14,107 nucleotides of DNA, taken from contig JAQVBP010000039.1 in assembly GCA_028690255.1 (NCBI GenBank), positions 1 to 14,107 on the forward strand. The letters run 5' to 3'. Source of the DNA: Methanosarcinaceae archaeon. Lineage in GTDB: Archaea > Halobacteriota > Methanosarcinia > Methanosarcinales > Methanosarcinaceae. The position numbers were made by a program, and so were the translations under genes. Positions 1 to 6,542 of the stretch are shown here, piece by piece. The first letter of the stretch is position 1, and every line of letters starts with the position of its first letter. The notes under the pieces were generated by a model. The model worked only from the letters and a program-made list of their open reading frames with translations. It searched no databases and had not been told where the DNA came from.

Positions 1-143
1 ATAGATTTTCCAGATTGTTCGTAAGTTTTGATTTTCTGATCAAGCGCCCAATTATAGACAAATCTACAACTACCTATATGCTGATTTAATTGAACAGCTT
101 GAGTAGTTGTAGGATAGAGTCTAAATTTGAACGCTTTCATCAT
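1..143 (-). CDS. tnpB: TnpB (IS200/IS605 OrfB) RNA-guided nuclease, N-terminal part, cut by window edge
   Basis: Reading the minus strand from 143 to 1 gives about 47 codons with no stop, starting Met-Met-Lys-Ala-Phe-Lys-Phe-Arg-Leu-Tyr-Pro and containing CRFVYNWALDQK. This is the typical TnpB/IS1341-type N-terminus (KFRLYPT, then a helix, then C/R-x-V-[YF]-N-W). TnpB is the RNA-guided nuclease encoded by IS200/IS605 transposons. The catalytic RuvC residues and zinc finger would lie beyond the left edge, so integrity cannot be judged. There are two consecutive ATG codons (141-143 and 138-140), and both lie inside a hairpin stem. No tnpA is visible upstream within the window, so this may be a tnpB-only element. 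Confidence 0.88.
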   Translation of the reverse strand, partial: MMKAFKFRLYPTTTQAVQLNQHIGSCRFVYNWALDQKIKTYEQSGKS

Positions 144-157
144 GCAAAGGCATGATG
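138..157 (-). promoter_or_regulatory. Hairpin covering the tnpB start codons
   Basis: Perfect inverted repeat CATCATGC (138-145), loop AAAG, GCATGATG (150-157). Both possible tnpB start codons lie within one stem arm, so in the mRNA they could be base-paired. A second inverted repeat, AACAAG/CTTGTT (164-169 and 177-182), lies just upstream. A start-sequestering structure is known for IS200 tnpA transcripts; the same role here is an inference. Confidence 0.45.
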
Positions 158-238
158 CGCTTTAACAAGGTATATACTTGTTGGTAGATATGAAGTATGA
201 AACAAAAACCAATGCCCGATTCTTGTTGATGTATCATG

Positions 239-310
239 ATTATATATAAGTTCAAGGTTGAAGTTGACGCTTATATCCCCTGAGCTAAAGACTCAGGGGT
301 TTTACGCTTC
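239..310 (-). mobile_element. IS200/IS605-type element end (upstream side of tnpB)
   Basis: Contains the stem-loop CCCCTGAG (277-284), loop CTAAAGA, CTCAGGGG (292-299), preceded by AAGTTGACG at 261-269. Terminal imperfect or perfect palindromes with a small loop are the transposition signals of IS200/IS605 elements, which lack inverted terminal repeats. The position upstream of the tnpB start makes it the left end of that element when read on the minus strand. A TATA-like ATTATATATAAG at 239-250 could drive tnpB. The exact boundary is not determinable; I place it near 300-310. Confidence 0.6.
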
Positions 311-754
311 ATTTTATAAAGCTCATAGAAGTGCAGGACTTTTTATTATTTTCTGGTTTTCAGATCTTCCCCGCCCTTTCCTCTGAGCCGACACACCTCA
401 TTTCTTTGGCAATTGGCTATAAAAGTTTAATATCTATAAATGGCATAAACAAATAATAACATTCAAATAATAACGTTCTTTCGTTTTCCGGGTTACAAGA
501 TGTATACCGGCAAAAAACCAGGTCAAAATTCCAGGGTAAGAATCCACAGCGAAATAAGCTATTCAACTTATCATTCTTGTAACTTTGATTGGCTACCATG
601 ATCTTTGTAACTTTGATTGGATCTCATTATCTTGAGAACCTAAGGTTCAATCAAAATTATGCATAAGTTATACAGCGACGAATCTTAAGTGTCGAAAGCA
701 AAAAGCCTGCACCGGAAGATTGGTAAAGGCCCGTAAGAAAAGGGGGAATTTGAT
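311..754. other. Gene-free leader upstream of usp, with short direct repeats
   Basis: No convincing coding sequence on either strand. The stretch is AT-rich, with TATA-like tracts around 418-440. It carries a 16 bp direct repeat, TTGTAACTTTGATTGG, at 577-592 and 605-620 (28 bp apart), a related inverted sequence near 644-656, and a small inverted repeat GAACC-TAA-GGTTC at 635-647. These sit 100-180 bp upstream of the universal stress protein gene and could be regulatory sites. The GGGGG at 742-746, eight bases before the ATG, is the likely ribosome binding site of that gene. Confidence 0.5.
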
Positions 755-1219
755 ATGGAAAGCACAAATTATAAGAAAATAATGATTGCAACCGATGGAT
801 CGGTACTCGGTAAAAAAGCAATTGAATATGGGGTTGAAATTGCCAGGTTGAGCGGTGCGAAGCTCTATGCCGTTAACGTGGTTTCCGCAGGAGGCCATCA
901 CCTTATCCCACCACGGGACGCTGGCTGGGAAAATGCGATGAAGGAGCAACTCAAAACCGAAGGGATCGAGGCCACAAGCTATGTCGAAAAGGCCGGAACG
1001 GATGCGGGAGTGGAAACGGAGGCTGTAATCCTTGAAGGACACCCGGTAGAAGAAATAGTGAAGTTTTCCGAGGAAAATGACATAGACCTGGTGGTTATGG
1101 GAACGCTCGGAAAGACCGGGATAAACAAGTTCCTTCTGGGAAGTGTTGCGGAAAAGGTCATCCGGAATTCTAAAAAGGCTGTGCTTGTTGTAAGAGGGGA
1201 AAAAGGCGAAAAGGCCTGA
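755..1219 (+). CDS. Universal stress protein (UspA family, ATP-binding type)
   Basis: The 154-residue single-domain protein opens with a beta strand and the KIMIATDGS motif (residues 8-16), the usual UspA start including the nucleotide-contacting Asp. Near the C-terminus VVMGTLGKTG...FLLGS fits the ATP-binding signature G-x2-G-x9-G-S/T exactly, followed by the closing beta strand AVLVVRG. Length matches the family norm of about 140-160. Such proteins are small cytosolic Rossmann-like dimers that bind ATP and help survival under stress; the precise role is unknown for most archaeal members. It stands alone with long gaps on both sides, so it is probably monocistronic. The ATG at 755 is chosen because GGGGG lies eight bases upstream and the fold begins right after it. 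Confidence 0.93.
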   Translation: MESTNYKKIMIATDGSVLGKKAIEYGVEIARLSGAKLYAVNVVSAGGHHLIPPRDAGWENAMKEQLKTEGIEATSYVEKAGTDAGVETEAVILEGHPVEEIVKFSEENDIDLVVMGTLGKTGINKFLLGSVAEKVIRNSKKAVLVVRGEKGEKA

Positions 1220-1230
1220 GTTTCAGGCCT
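1212..1230 (+). terminator. Hairpin at the 3' end of usp
   Basis: AGGCCTGA (1212-1219), loop GTT, TCAGGCCT (1223-1230): a perfect 8 bp stem that includes the usp stop codon. It is not followed by a strong T-run, so it may act in 3'-end protection or processing rather than as a classical terminator. Confidence 0.45.
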
Positions 1231-1344
1231 ATTTCCAAAAAATCAGGGTAGAAGGTCGGGTAATTTCCAGACAGGAATCACAGGGGTTTCTTCTAAATTA
1301 TTTTCCAATCCACAGGACATTTGTAACAAACCGGTGGAAAGAAG

Positions 1345-1423
1345 GGGGCCCCTCCTCGATGTTTCTAATTGAAAATTAGAAACTCCTGTTAAACCTATGG
1401 TTTAACAGGACAGCCGAAGGCTG
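1345..1423. repeat. Array of three abutting perfect hairpins
   Basis: Three stem-loops follow each other with no spacer: GTTTCTAATT/AATTAGAAAC (1361-1383, loop GAA), TCCTGTTAAACC/GGTTTAACAGGA (1384-1410, loop TAT), CAGCC/GGCTG (1411-1423, loop GAA). A GGGGCCCC palindrome lies just before, at 1346-1353. Clustered terminal palindromes are common at IS200/IS605 ends, so this may be the relic of an element lying against the next gene; a structured leader or terminator is the alternative. The gap between usp and the next gene (1220-1489) holds nothing else I can support. Confidence 0.55.
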
Positions 1424-1489
1424 GCCAGGTGGGGGCAGTTCACTCAACAGCCGTAGCTTTCAAGTATCTCTCCGACCGAGTTAAGTTTG

Positions 1490-2428
1490 ATGATTGGTCT
1501 TTTCTTAAGAGTTCTGGATTTCGCCCTCCCCATTCTTTTTATGATTTTTCTGGGGCTTGTAGGTACAGGCATACTTGTGGAACTCGGGCTAATGCAGAGG
1601 TTTTCAAGGCTTGCAAGTCCCTTATTTTCCCATACGAACCTGCCGGAGACCTGCGCCTCGGCTTTTGTGGTCTCGATAGGCTCTACTGTGGCCGCAAACA
1701 GTATGCTGGTAAAAGCCCGAAAAGAAGGCTGCCTGAACGAGAGGGAGGTTCTGCTCTGCGCCATAATGAACAGCACTCCCGCTTATGTGAGAGAACTCCT
1801 TACCTATCAGCTTCCCATAGTGTTTCCGGCCCTGGGGCCGGTTGTCGGGGGTTTTTACGCCCTGGTTTTCATAGCCACGGCTGTCTTCAAGGTTTTTGCC
1901 GTGGCGCTTGCAAGCAAAGTTTTCCTTAAAGGGAACTCCTGCAAGGCGCCCGAAAGCCAGCCTGGAAAAAAGGTTTCCCTAAAAACCGCAGTGGAAAAAG
2001 CTTTCAGGAAAGAGTTTCGGATCTTTTTAAAAATCGCGGGAATTTATCTGGTCGCAACCACTTTTGTGTTTATTCTCCGGGAGCAGGGATTTTTTGAAAG
2101 CTTCAACGTGCTTCCCCTGGCCAGGATATTCAAAATACCTCCTGAATCCATCGTTCCCCTGACAAGCTACGTCGCAAGCCCTATTCTCGGAATTTCCCTC
2201 CTCGGGCCAATGATTCACGCCGGGGAAATCTCATATCTCCAGGCCATGATAGTCCTCATGCTCGGCAGCATGTTCATGCTCCCCGTTTTTGCCCTCAGGA
2301 GCCAGTTCCCCAAAAAAGTGGCCCTTTTCGGGCCCCGCCTGGGTTTCCGGATTGTCGCCTACTCCACCGGGATGAGTCTTTTCATAAGGTTCATTATACT
2401 GCTTTTGCTGCTGGAAATTTCCAGTTAA
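1490..2428 (+). CDS. Polytopic membrane protein with nucleoside-recognition 'Gate' domain
   Basis: The 312-residue protein has about seven to eight hydrophobic segments, roughly at residues 3-28, 55-75, 108-140, 178-196, 222-242, 250-270 and 288-310. The first conserved block (GLVGTGILVELGLMQRF, then SIGSTVAANSML and MNSTPAYVRELL) matches the Gate fold found in nucleoside transporters, SpmA/SpmB and a set of archaeal membrane proteins of unknown substrate. It should therefore be an inner-membrane transporter or permease-like protein; the substrate cannot be read from the sequence. The frame also has a TTG just before the ATG at 1490; I chose the ATG. No strong ribosome binding site is visible, so translation may start on a short leader. 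The Fe-S/aldehyde oxidoreductase pair follows in the same direction after 141 bases with its own TATA box, so co-function is possible but unproven. Confidence 0.75.
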   Translation: MIGLFLRVLDFALPILFMIFLGLVGTGILVELGLMQRFSRLASPLFSHTNLPETCASAFVVSIGSTVAANSMLVKARKEGCLNEREVLLCAIMNSTPAYVRELLTYQLPIVFPALGPVVGGFYALVFIATAVFKVFAVALASKVFLKGNSCKAPESQPGKKVSLKTAVEKAFRKEFRIFLKIAGIYLVATTFVFILREQGFFESFNVLPLARIFKIPPESIVPLTSYVASPILGISLLGPMIHAGEISYLQAMIVLMLGSMFMLPVFALRSQFPKKVALFGPRLGFRIVAYSTGMSLFIRFIILLLLLEISS

Positions 2429-2514
2429 GCCTTCAAATTATGTTCACAAATTTTATAGAAAAAAGTCTCGTAAATCCTTTTGCCCTCACAGTCAACAAAA
2501 GCCCTGTACCACAA

Positions 2515-2522
2515 TATATAAA
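2515..2522 (+). promoter_or_regulatory. TATA box of the Fe-S subunit / aldehyde oxidoreductase unit
   Basis: TATATAAA at 2515-2522, followed by a GC-rich stretch, lies 48 bases before the ATG at 2570. That distance fits an archaeal promoter with a short leader of about 20-25 bases. GGAG at 2555-2558 is the probable ribosome binding site. Confidence 0.6.
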
Positions 2523-2569
2523 CCGGGGGGGCGTATTTTTTCTATCGGGAAAACGGAGTTCGGGTAAAC

Positions 2570-2977
2570 ATGGCAAAAAGGCTGAAGATTGCAAATCAGG
2601 CCCGCTGTATCGGCTGTTATTCCTGTATGATGGCCTGTGCGCGGACGTACTATGACACTATTTCTCTGAAAAACAGCGCAATTGACATCCAGACAAGCGG
2701 AGGGATCGAAAGCGCCTATGTCTCCATTGTCTGTCACGCCTGCATAGACCCCCCCTGTGCCCGGGCCTGTCCTCAGAACGCTCTGGAAAAACGCAAAGGC
2801 GGAGGGGTCATAGTCCATAAGGACCTGTGCAACGGCTGCGGGAACTGTATGGATGCCTGTCTTATGGGGGCAATTCATCTGGACGCCGGGAAAAAAGCGA
2901 TCATCTGCAGGCACTGTGGCGTCTGCACGAAGTTTTGCCCGCATGACGTGCTAGAAATGATTGAGGTGGGTCAATAA
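2570..2977 (+). CDS. Four-cluster [4Fe-4S] ferredoxin-like electron-transfer subunit
   Basis: The 135-residue protein has 16 cysteines in four tetrads: C13-x2-C16-x2-C19-x3-C23; C55-x2-C58-x4-C63-x3-C67-P; C87-x2-C90-x2-C93-x3-C97; C113-x2-C116-x2-C119-x3-C123-P. This is the layout of HycB/DmsB-type and AOR-partner electron-transfer proteins, which should hold four [4Fe-4S] clusters as a wire between a catalytic subunit and ferredoxin or another carrier. There is no signal peptide, so it is cytosolic. The aldehyde:ferredoxin oxidoreductase gene lies downstream on the same strand, separated by a mobile-element-like insertion, and is the natural partner. The last codons (Gly-Gln-stop) overlap the outer inverted repeat of that insertion, so the native C-terminus may have been altered. 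Confidence 0.88.
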   Translation: MAKRLKIANQARCIGCYSCMMACARTYYDTISLKNSAIDIQTSGGIESAYVSIVCHACIDPPCARACPQNALEKRKGGGVIVHKDLCNGCGNCMDACLMGAIHLDAGKKAIICRHCGVCTKFCPHDVLEMIEVGQ

Positions 2978-3310
2978 CCCCCCACTAAAGTGGGAGGCTT
3001 GTTTCGGCAAGCCTTGATTGACCAGCTTAAGTCTTAATTGACTACGTTGGATATGTCACGATACATTTGGATGCTTCCTCAGTCCAATTCCCTATCGTGT
3101 AGCATTAAAAGTCCTGAGAGGTAGGGGCGGTGTGCTACACATGACAAGCATATTCAACATTGGCGAGGGGAGATAGTTTAAAAAACTACGTTACCTGCTA
3201 CGGGAACTTGTTTCAAAAGCAGAGTGGAGAAATCCAAACGTGGAACGGAATGCCTGAAAGTTGACGGCATTCCTCCCACGACTAAAGTCGCAGGCATCTT
3301 GCCTGAGGAA
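2969..3310 (-). mobile_element. Non-autonomous IS200/IS605-like insertion (MITE) with structured interior, no ORF
   Basis: This gap between the two redox genes has no coding sequence but many hairpins: GGTCAAT/ATTGACC (2969-2975 with 3017-3023) enclosing CCCACT-aa-AGTGGG (2981-2994) and GGCTTG/CAAGCC (2996-3013); GTGTAGCA/TGCTACAC (3097-3104 with 3133-3140); TAGTTT/AAACTA (3174-3188); GAATGCC/GGCATTC (3248-3254 with 3266-3272); CGACT-aa-AGTCG (3279-3290); GGCA-tct-TGCC (3293-3303). The right side repeats the signature of the tnpB element end at 261-290: AAGTTGACG, then 15 bases, then CTAAAG inside a palindrome (3258-3266 and 3282-3287). Since that end lies upstream of a minus-strand tnpB, this element is probably in the same orientation. 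Parts could still produce a guide-type RNA. Boundaries are approximate. Confidence 0.6.
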
Positions 3311-3322
3311 TCGTGAAAATTG

Positions 3323-5110
3323 ATGTCTCATTCAGATCCCATTCCCGGGCTCAGGAATATTCTCTACCTGGACCTTACGAATCATACTTCAAAAGTCGTG
3401 GACCGGCGGGACCTTTACGAAATCTTCCTGGGGGGAGTCGGGGTAGCCACGACCCTCATGCTTGAAGAGTATGAGGAAGGAACAGGCCCGCTTGATCCGA
3501 AAATGCCGGTAATTTTGAGCACGGGCCCCCTTACCGGGGTTTTTCCGACCTGCACCAAGGTGGTTGCGATGTTCCGCTCTCCCTTAAACGGGGAACTGGG
3601 GGAATCTTACGCAGGCGGCCACCTCGGCATGTCCATGCGTTATGCGGGCTACGAGACCATTGTCATCACGGGAGCCTCCGAGTATCCTGTTTACGTGGCA
3701 ATTCACGATGACGACGTTATCTTCAGGGACGCCTCTTCTATCTGGGGAATTTCCTCGGCAAACGATGTGGGTAAAATCCTCAGGGGCATAGAAAAAGGAG
3801 CCGGCAGACGCAGCATCGTCCGGATAGGCCGGGGCGGGGAAAAGGGGGTCAAGTACGCGAGCGTGAACGTGGACACCTATCGTCACTTCGGCAGGCTGGG
3901 CCTGGGTGCGGTCTTCGGGGCAAAGAAATTAAAGGCCCTTGTAATCTCCGGAAATAAGGAAATCCAGAGCCCGGACCATAAAAATTATCGGAAGATGTAT
4001 AAGGTCCTCTATGAGACCATAGTAAAGACCGGGCTCATGGAAAAGTACCACAACCTCGGGACAAGCGAAAACATCCTGGGCCTGAACGAACTCAAAGGGC
4101 TTCCGACCCGGAACCTGCAAACAAGCTCCTTCGAAGGAGCCGATACGATTTCCGGAGAACACTTTGCGGACAACTACCTGATCCGGCGCGTGTCCTGTGC
4201 AGGCTGTCCCATAGGCTGCATCCATATAGCCATGCTCAAAAAACCCTTTTCAAAATCCCATGAATACGAGACCCTCAACATCTCGTATGACTTTGAGCTG
4301 ATCTACGCCCTCGGCTCAAACCTCGGGGTCTCGGACCCGAAAGCCGTGCTTGAGCTTATCGATGCCTGTGAAAAGGCCGGTATAGATATCATAAGTACGG
4401 GAGTTGTCCTTGCCTGGGCCACCGAAATGCAGCTTAAGGAAAAGATTTCGACGAAAGAGACCCTGGGCCTTGAACTGAACTGGGGGGACTACGAGACCTA
4501 TCTGCAGGCAATCGAGTTGATCGTCCAGAGGTCCCCGAACGAGTTTTACTCCGCTCTCGGGAAGGGTGTGGTTTATGCCTCCGAAAAATTCGGGGGAAAG
4601 GATTTTGCAATACAGCTCGGAGGGCTTGAAATTCCGGGCTACCACACGGGCCTCGGAAACATCGTGGGGCTTTCCATGGGGGCCCGGCACTCACACCTGG
4701 ACAACGCCGGGTATTCCGCAGACCAGAAAGCCTTCAATAAGGAGCTTTCGGACGAAGAAATCCTGGACATCATCATCAGGGAAGAGGACCTGCGCTGCAT
4801 GTTAAATTCCCTTACCATCTGCCTCTTTGCCCGGGGAATCTACTCTCCCGAGGTCGTCTCCGAGGCTCTGGAAACAATCGGGATTCACAGGACCCCGGAA
4901 CAACTGACGGAACTTGGGAAGTTGATTTGCAGGAAAAAACTCCTCCTTAAGAAAAAGTTCGGGTACGATCCGGAGGACCTGACCCTTCCGAAAAGGTTCT
5001 TTGAAACCGTGGCCACGACCGGAAGGCTTGACGAGGAAAGGGTGAAAAAGGCCCTTGAGCTGTACAGGAAAAAACAGGGTATGGATGAGGGGAATGAAGG
5101 AGATAAATGA
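3323..5110 (+). CDS. Tungsten-dependent aldehyde:ferredoxin oxidoreductase family, catalytic subunit
   Basis: The 595-residue protein is full length for the family (about 600). AOR N-domain blocks are clear: LDLTNHTSKV and FLGGVGVATTL near the start, then STGPLTG...SPLNG...SYAGGHLGMSMRYAGYE, and GRLGLGAVFGAKKLKAL near residue 195-210, where the bis-pterin cofactor is bound. The cubane site reads C292-x2-C295-x3-C299 (CAGCPIGC), with the fourth ligand probably C500 in NSLTICLF. In the usual D-x-x-G-L-C motif before that cysteine, Asp is Asn495 and Gly is Thr498, a departure worth noting. The enzyme oxidises aldehydes to acids and passes electrons on, here probably through the Fe-S subunit upstream. 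A TTG codon immediately precedes the ATG at 3323. GAGGA at 3305-3309, 13 bases upstream, is the only ribosome binding site candidate, and it lies within or beside the insertion. Aldehyde substrate unknown. Confidence 0.92.
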   Translation: MSHSDPIPGLRNILYLDLTNHTSKVVDRRDLYEIFLGGVGVATTLMLEEYEEGTGPLDPKMPVILSTGPLTGVFPTCTKVVAMFRSPLNGELGESYAGGHLGMSMRYAGYETIVITGASEYPVYVAIHDDDVIFRDASSIWGISSANDVGKILRGIEKGAGRRSIVRIGRGGEKGVKYASVNVDTYRHFGRLGLGAVFGAKKLKALVISGNKEIQSPDHKNYRKMYKVLYETIVKTGLMEKYHNLGTSENILGLNELKGLPTRNLQTSSFEGADTISGEHFADNYLIRRVSCAGCPIGCIHIAMLKKPFSKSHEYETLNISYDFELIYALGSNLGVSDPKAVLELIDACEKAGIDIISTGVVLAWATEMQLKEKISTKETLGLELNWGDYETYLQAIELIVQRSPNEFYSALGKGVVYASEKFGGKDFAIQLGGLEIPGYHTGLGNIVGLSMGARHSHLDNAGYSADQKAFNKELSDEEILDIIIREEDLRCMLNSLTICLFARGIYSPEVVSEALETIGIHRTPEQLTELGKLICRKKLLLKKKFGYDPEDLTLPKRFFETVATTGRLDEERVKKALELYRKKQGMDEGNEGDK

Positions 5111-5278
5111 GAAACGGAGAAGGGGAGGAATGAGAAGGGGAGAAGGAGTGAAGAGTGATAAAAAAGATGGAGATAAGGTAAATGTTTTTACTCCGACCCG
5201 CTCCGGGGTCTGGATTTAAAAGAGAACTCAAGGAGAGGGGTGCGGTCTTTTTTTGAATCGATTCTGGATTCCGGCGCT

Positions 5279-5306
5279 CTCAACGGCCGACACAGGAGGC
5301 CGGGCG
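5279..5306. repeat. Dispersed 28 bp repeat, copy 1
   Basis: CTCAACGGCCGACACAGGAG plus GGCCGGGCG-type ending matches 10112-10139 at 27 of 28 positions (A/G at the fifth base). CGGCC and GGCCG arms flank the GACACAGGA core, so each copy can form a small hairpin. Both copies lie in gene-free sequence downstream of a plus-strand reading frame. Confidence 0.7.
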
Positions 5307-5416
5307 GGGCAAAATGAAAATGAAGACAGAATTCCGGCTAAAAAAGCGGGTCTGATGAACAAAAAACCAGTCTGTAATTTTGATTTCAATTTTTTTCAAT
5401 TTGGGCCACGAAAAGC

Positions 5417-5448
5417 CCGGCCTGCGGCCGGTGAGTGACCGGGTTTTT
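5417..5448 (+). terminator. Terminator-like hairpin with T-run
   Basis: CCGGCC (5417-5422), loop TGC, GGCCGG (5426-5431), nested within an outer CCCGG/CCGGG pairing and followed by TTTTT at 5444-5448. It could end transcripts from the aldehyde oxidoreductase side. Confidence 0.45.
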
Positions 5449-5491
5449 AAAATCAGAGTATCCAAAAACCACCCCGACTTTTTACTTGCAT

Positions 5492-6280
5492 TCAACTTTT
5501 GTTTGCTAACAATAACTTTTGTAATTCTTTTAAAGCTAGAACTTTATCCTTCCTTCTGTGAATAATGCGATGACAATTAGCACAAACGCATATTAAGTCT
5601 GTTTCAGGATTCACTTCAATAGATCCATTTTCTTTGTGAAGTGGTTTGGTATGATGAACTTCGATATAACCTTTCCCAATTTCACCATATGTCTTTTCAA
5701 AATCGAACCCACACCCCTGGCATACAGTGCCGTGTATTTTAATAGCATCCTGTCTATTTTTTGGATCTCGTTCATACCGGGTAGTATAACACACTCTCTC
5801 TTTGCCTTCCAGTCTTTTTTCTACAGGGTAACATGTGAGCTCTTCCTCTTCAGATGGAAATTTTAGTTTATTTACCATATCAAGCTCTTCTAAAGCCTGA
5901 ACTAACTCATCTCTTAACTTCCAGACAAAATGTTTAGACGGGTTGTAGTCTTCATGCCACCCTTCAAATGGTACGATGAATCTTGATTTATTGCCTTCAG
6001 TACCTATTACATCAAACCGATTTAGATATTTTAGAATTCTTTGAGTCAAACCAACAACGATTCCATTATAAGGAGTACCTTTCGACTCAGGAGAAAGTTT
6101 TGACATTATTGCGTTTGATGTTGCTTGATGGTCAATTTCGTTATACCATTTAAAAATCATATCTAAAGAACTTTTATCAAAGATTTTTGGATTTTGAAGC
6201 ATTGACTTCCATTCTTCCACAGTGATATCAATATCTGCTTCATATCGACCATCAGAATACCTCAAGTATCGCTGTTCCAT
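5492..6280 (-). CDS. HNH endonuclease, McrA-like (putative modification-dependent restriction enzyme)
   Basis: The 262-residue protein ends in an HNH/ββα-metal fold: C187-x2-C190, then YIEVHH (H209, H210), N225, D228, C233-x2-C236-H237 and H241. The paired CxxC zinc ligands and E-V-H-H core match the HNH domain of McrA-type enzymes, which cut DNA carrying modified cytosine. The N-terminal ~135 residues, rich in helices with charged and aromatic residues, resemble the DNA-reading head domains fused to such nucleases, but I cannot name the family. The start is the ATG at 6280: AAGGTGAT (6287-6294 region) is a near-perfect ribosome binding site at ideal distance, whereas an upstream in-frame TTG at 6307 has none. 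It is convergent with the oxidoreductase gene, divergent from the TPR-like gene and AT-richer than the redox genes, suggesting later acquisition. No methylase partner is adjacent, fitting a type IV role. Confidence 0.85.
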   Translation of the reverse strand: MEQRYLRYSDGRYEADIDITVEEWKSMLQNPKIFDKSSLDMIFKWYNEIDHQATSNAIMSKLSPESKGTPYNGIVVGLTQRILKYLNRFDVIGTEGNKSRFIVPFEGWHEDYNPSKHFVWKLRDELVQALEELDMVNKLKFPSEEEELTCYPVEKRLEGKERVCYTTRYERDPKNRQDAIKIHGTVCQGCGFDFEKTYGEIGKGYIEVHHTKPLHKENGSIEVNPETDLICVCANCHRIIHRRKDKVLALKELQKLLLANKS

Positions 6281-6439
6281 AAGTAAATCACCTTTAAAAA
6301 GAGACAATACTCCTCAGATAAATTCCGTATTTAGTTATCAGTATTCCTAAATTAAATGTTTTGAAATTGTTACCAATTATGGATTTGTAAAATGCTCATG
6401 TAGCCTCCTAAAGTTCAGCCAAATTATTTTGATCTGAAA

Positions 6440-6484
6440 TATCAGGTACTTGTGGCCGGGTATCTGATACATATTTATCCTTAA
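6440..6484 (+). promoter_or_regulatory. Possible promoter region of the TPR-like gene
   Basis: TATCAG (6440-6445) and CTGATA (6464-6469) form an inverted repeat with an 18-base spacer, overlapping a TATA-like ATACATATTTATCC at 6467-6480. This lies 60-75 bases before the chosen GTG start. Function inferred from position only. Confidence 0.3.
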
Positions 6485-6542
6485 AAAGAAATAACTTGGA
6501 GACTTGAAAAACTTTATACAAAAGAAAAAGGTGAGGAAAGCG

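Larger units (their letters stand above)
5111..5491. other. Gene-free stretch between the oxidoreductase and HNH genes
   Basis: No supported gene. It starts with a nearly pure purine tract on the plus strand (about 5087-5180) containing an imperfect repeat of GAGAAGGGGAG. A T-run follows at 5248-5254, then a 28 bp sequence at 5279-5306 that recurs at 10112-10139, then a terminator-like hairpin near 5417-5448. The region separates two convergent genes, so transcription termination from both sides is expected here. Confidence 0.5.

Noticed and set aside
668..1042. Minus-strand reading frame over the start of usp
   Set aside because: Shadow of the usp coding sequence; no ribosome binding site and unlikely composition.
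1429..1929. Plus-strand 166-codon frame overlapping the membrane protein gene
   Set aside because: Rich in Arg, Cys, Gly and Ser in the pattern of an out-of-frame translation; the overlapping frame has clear membrane segments.
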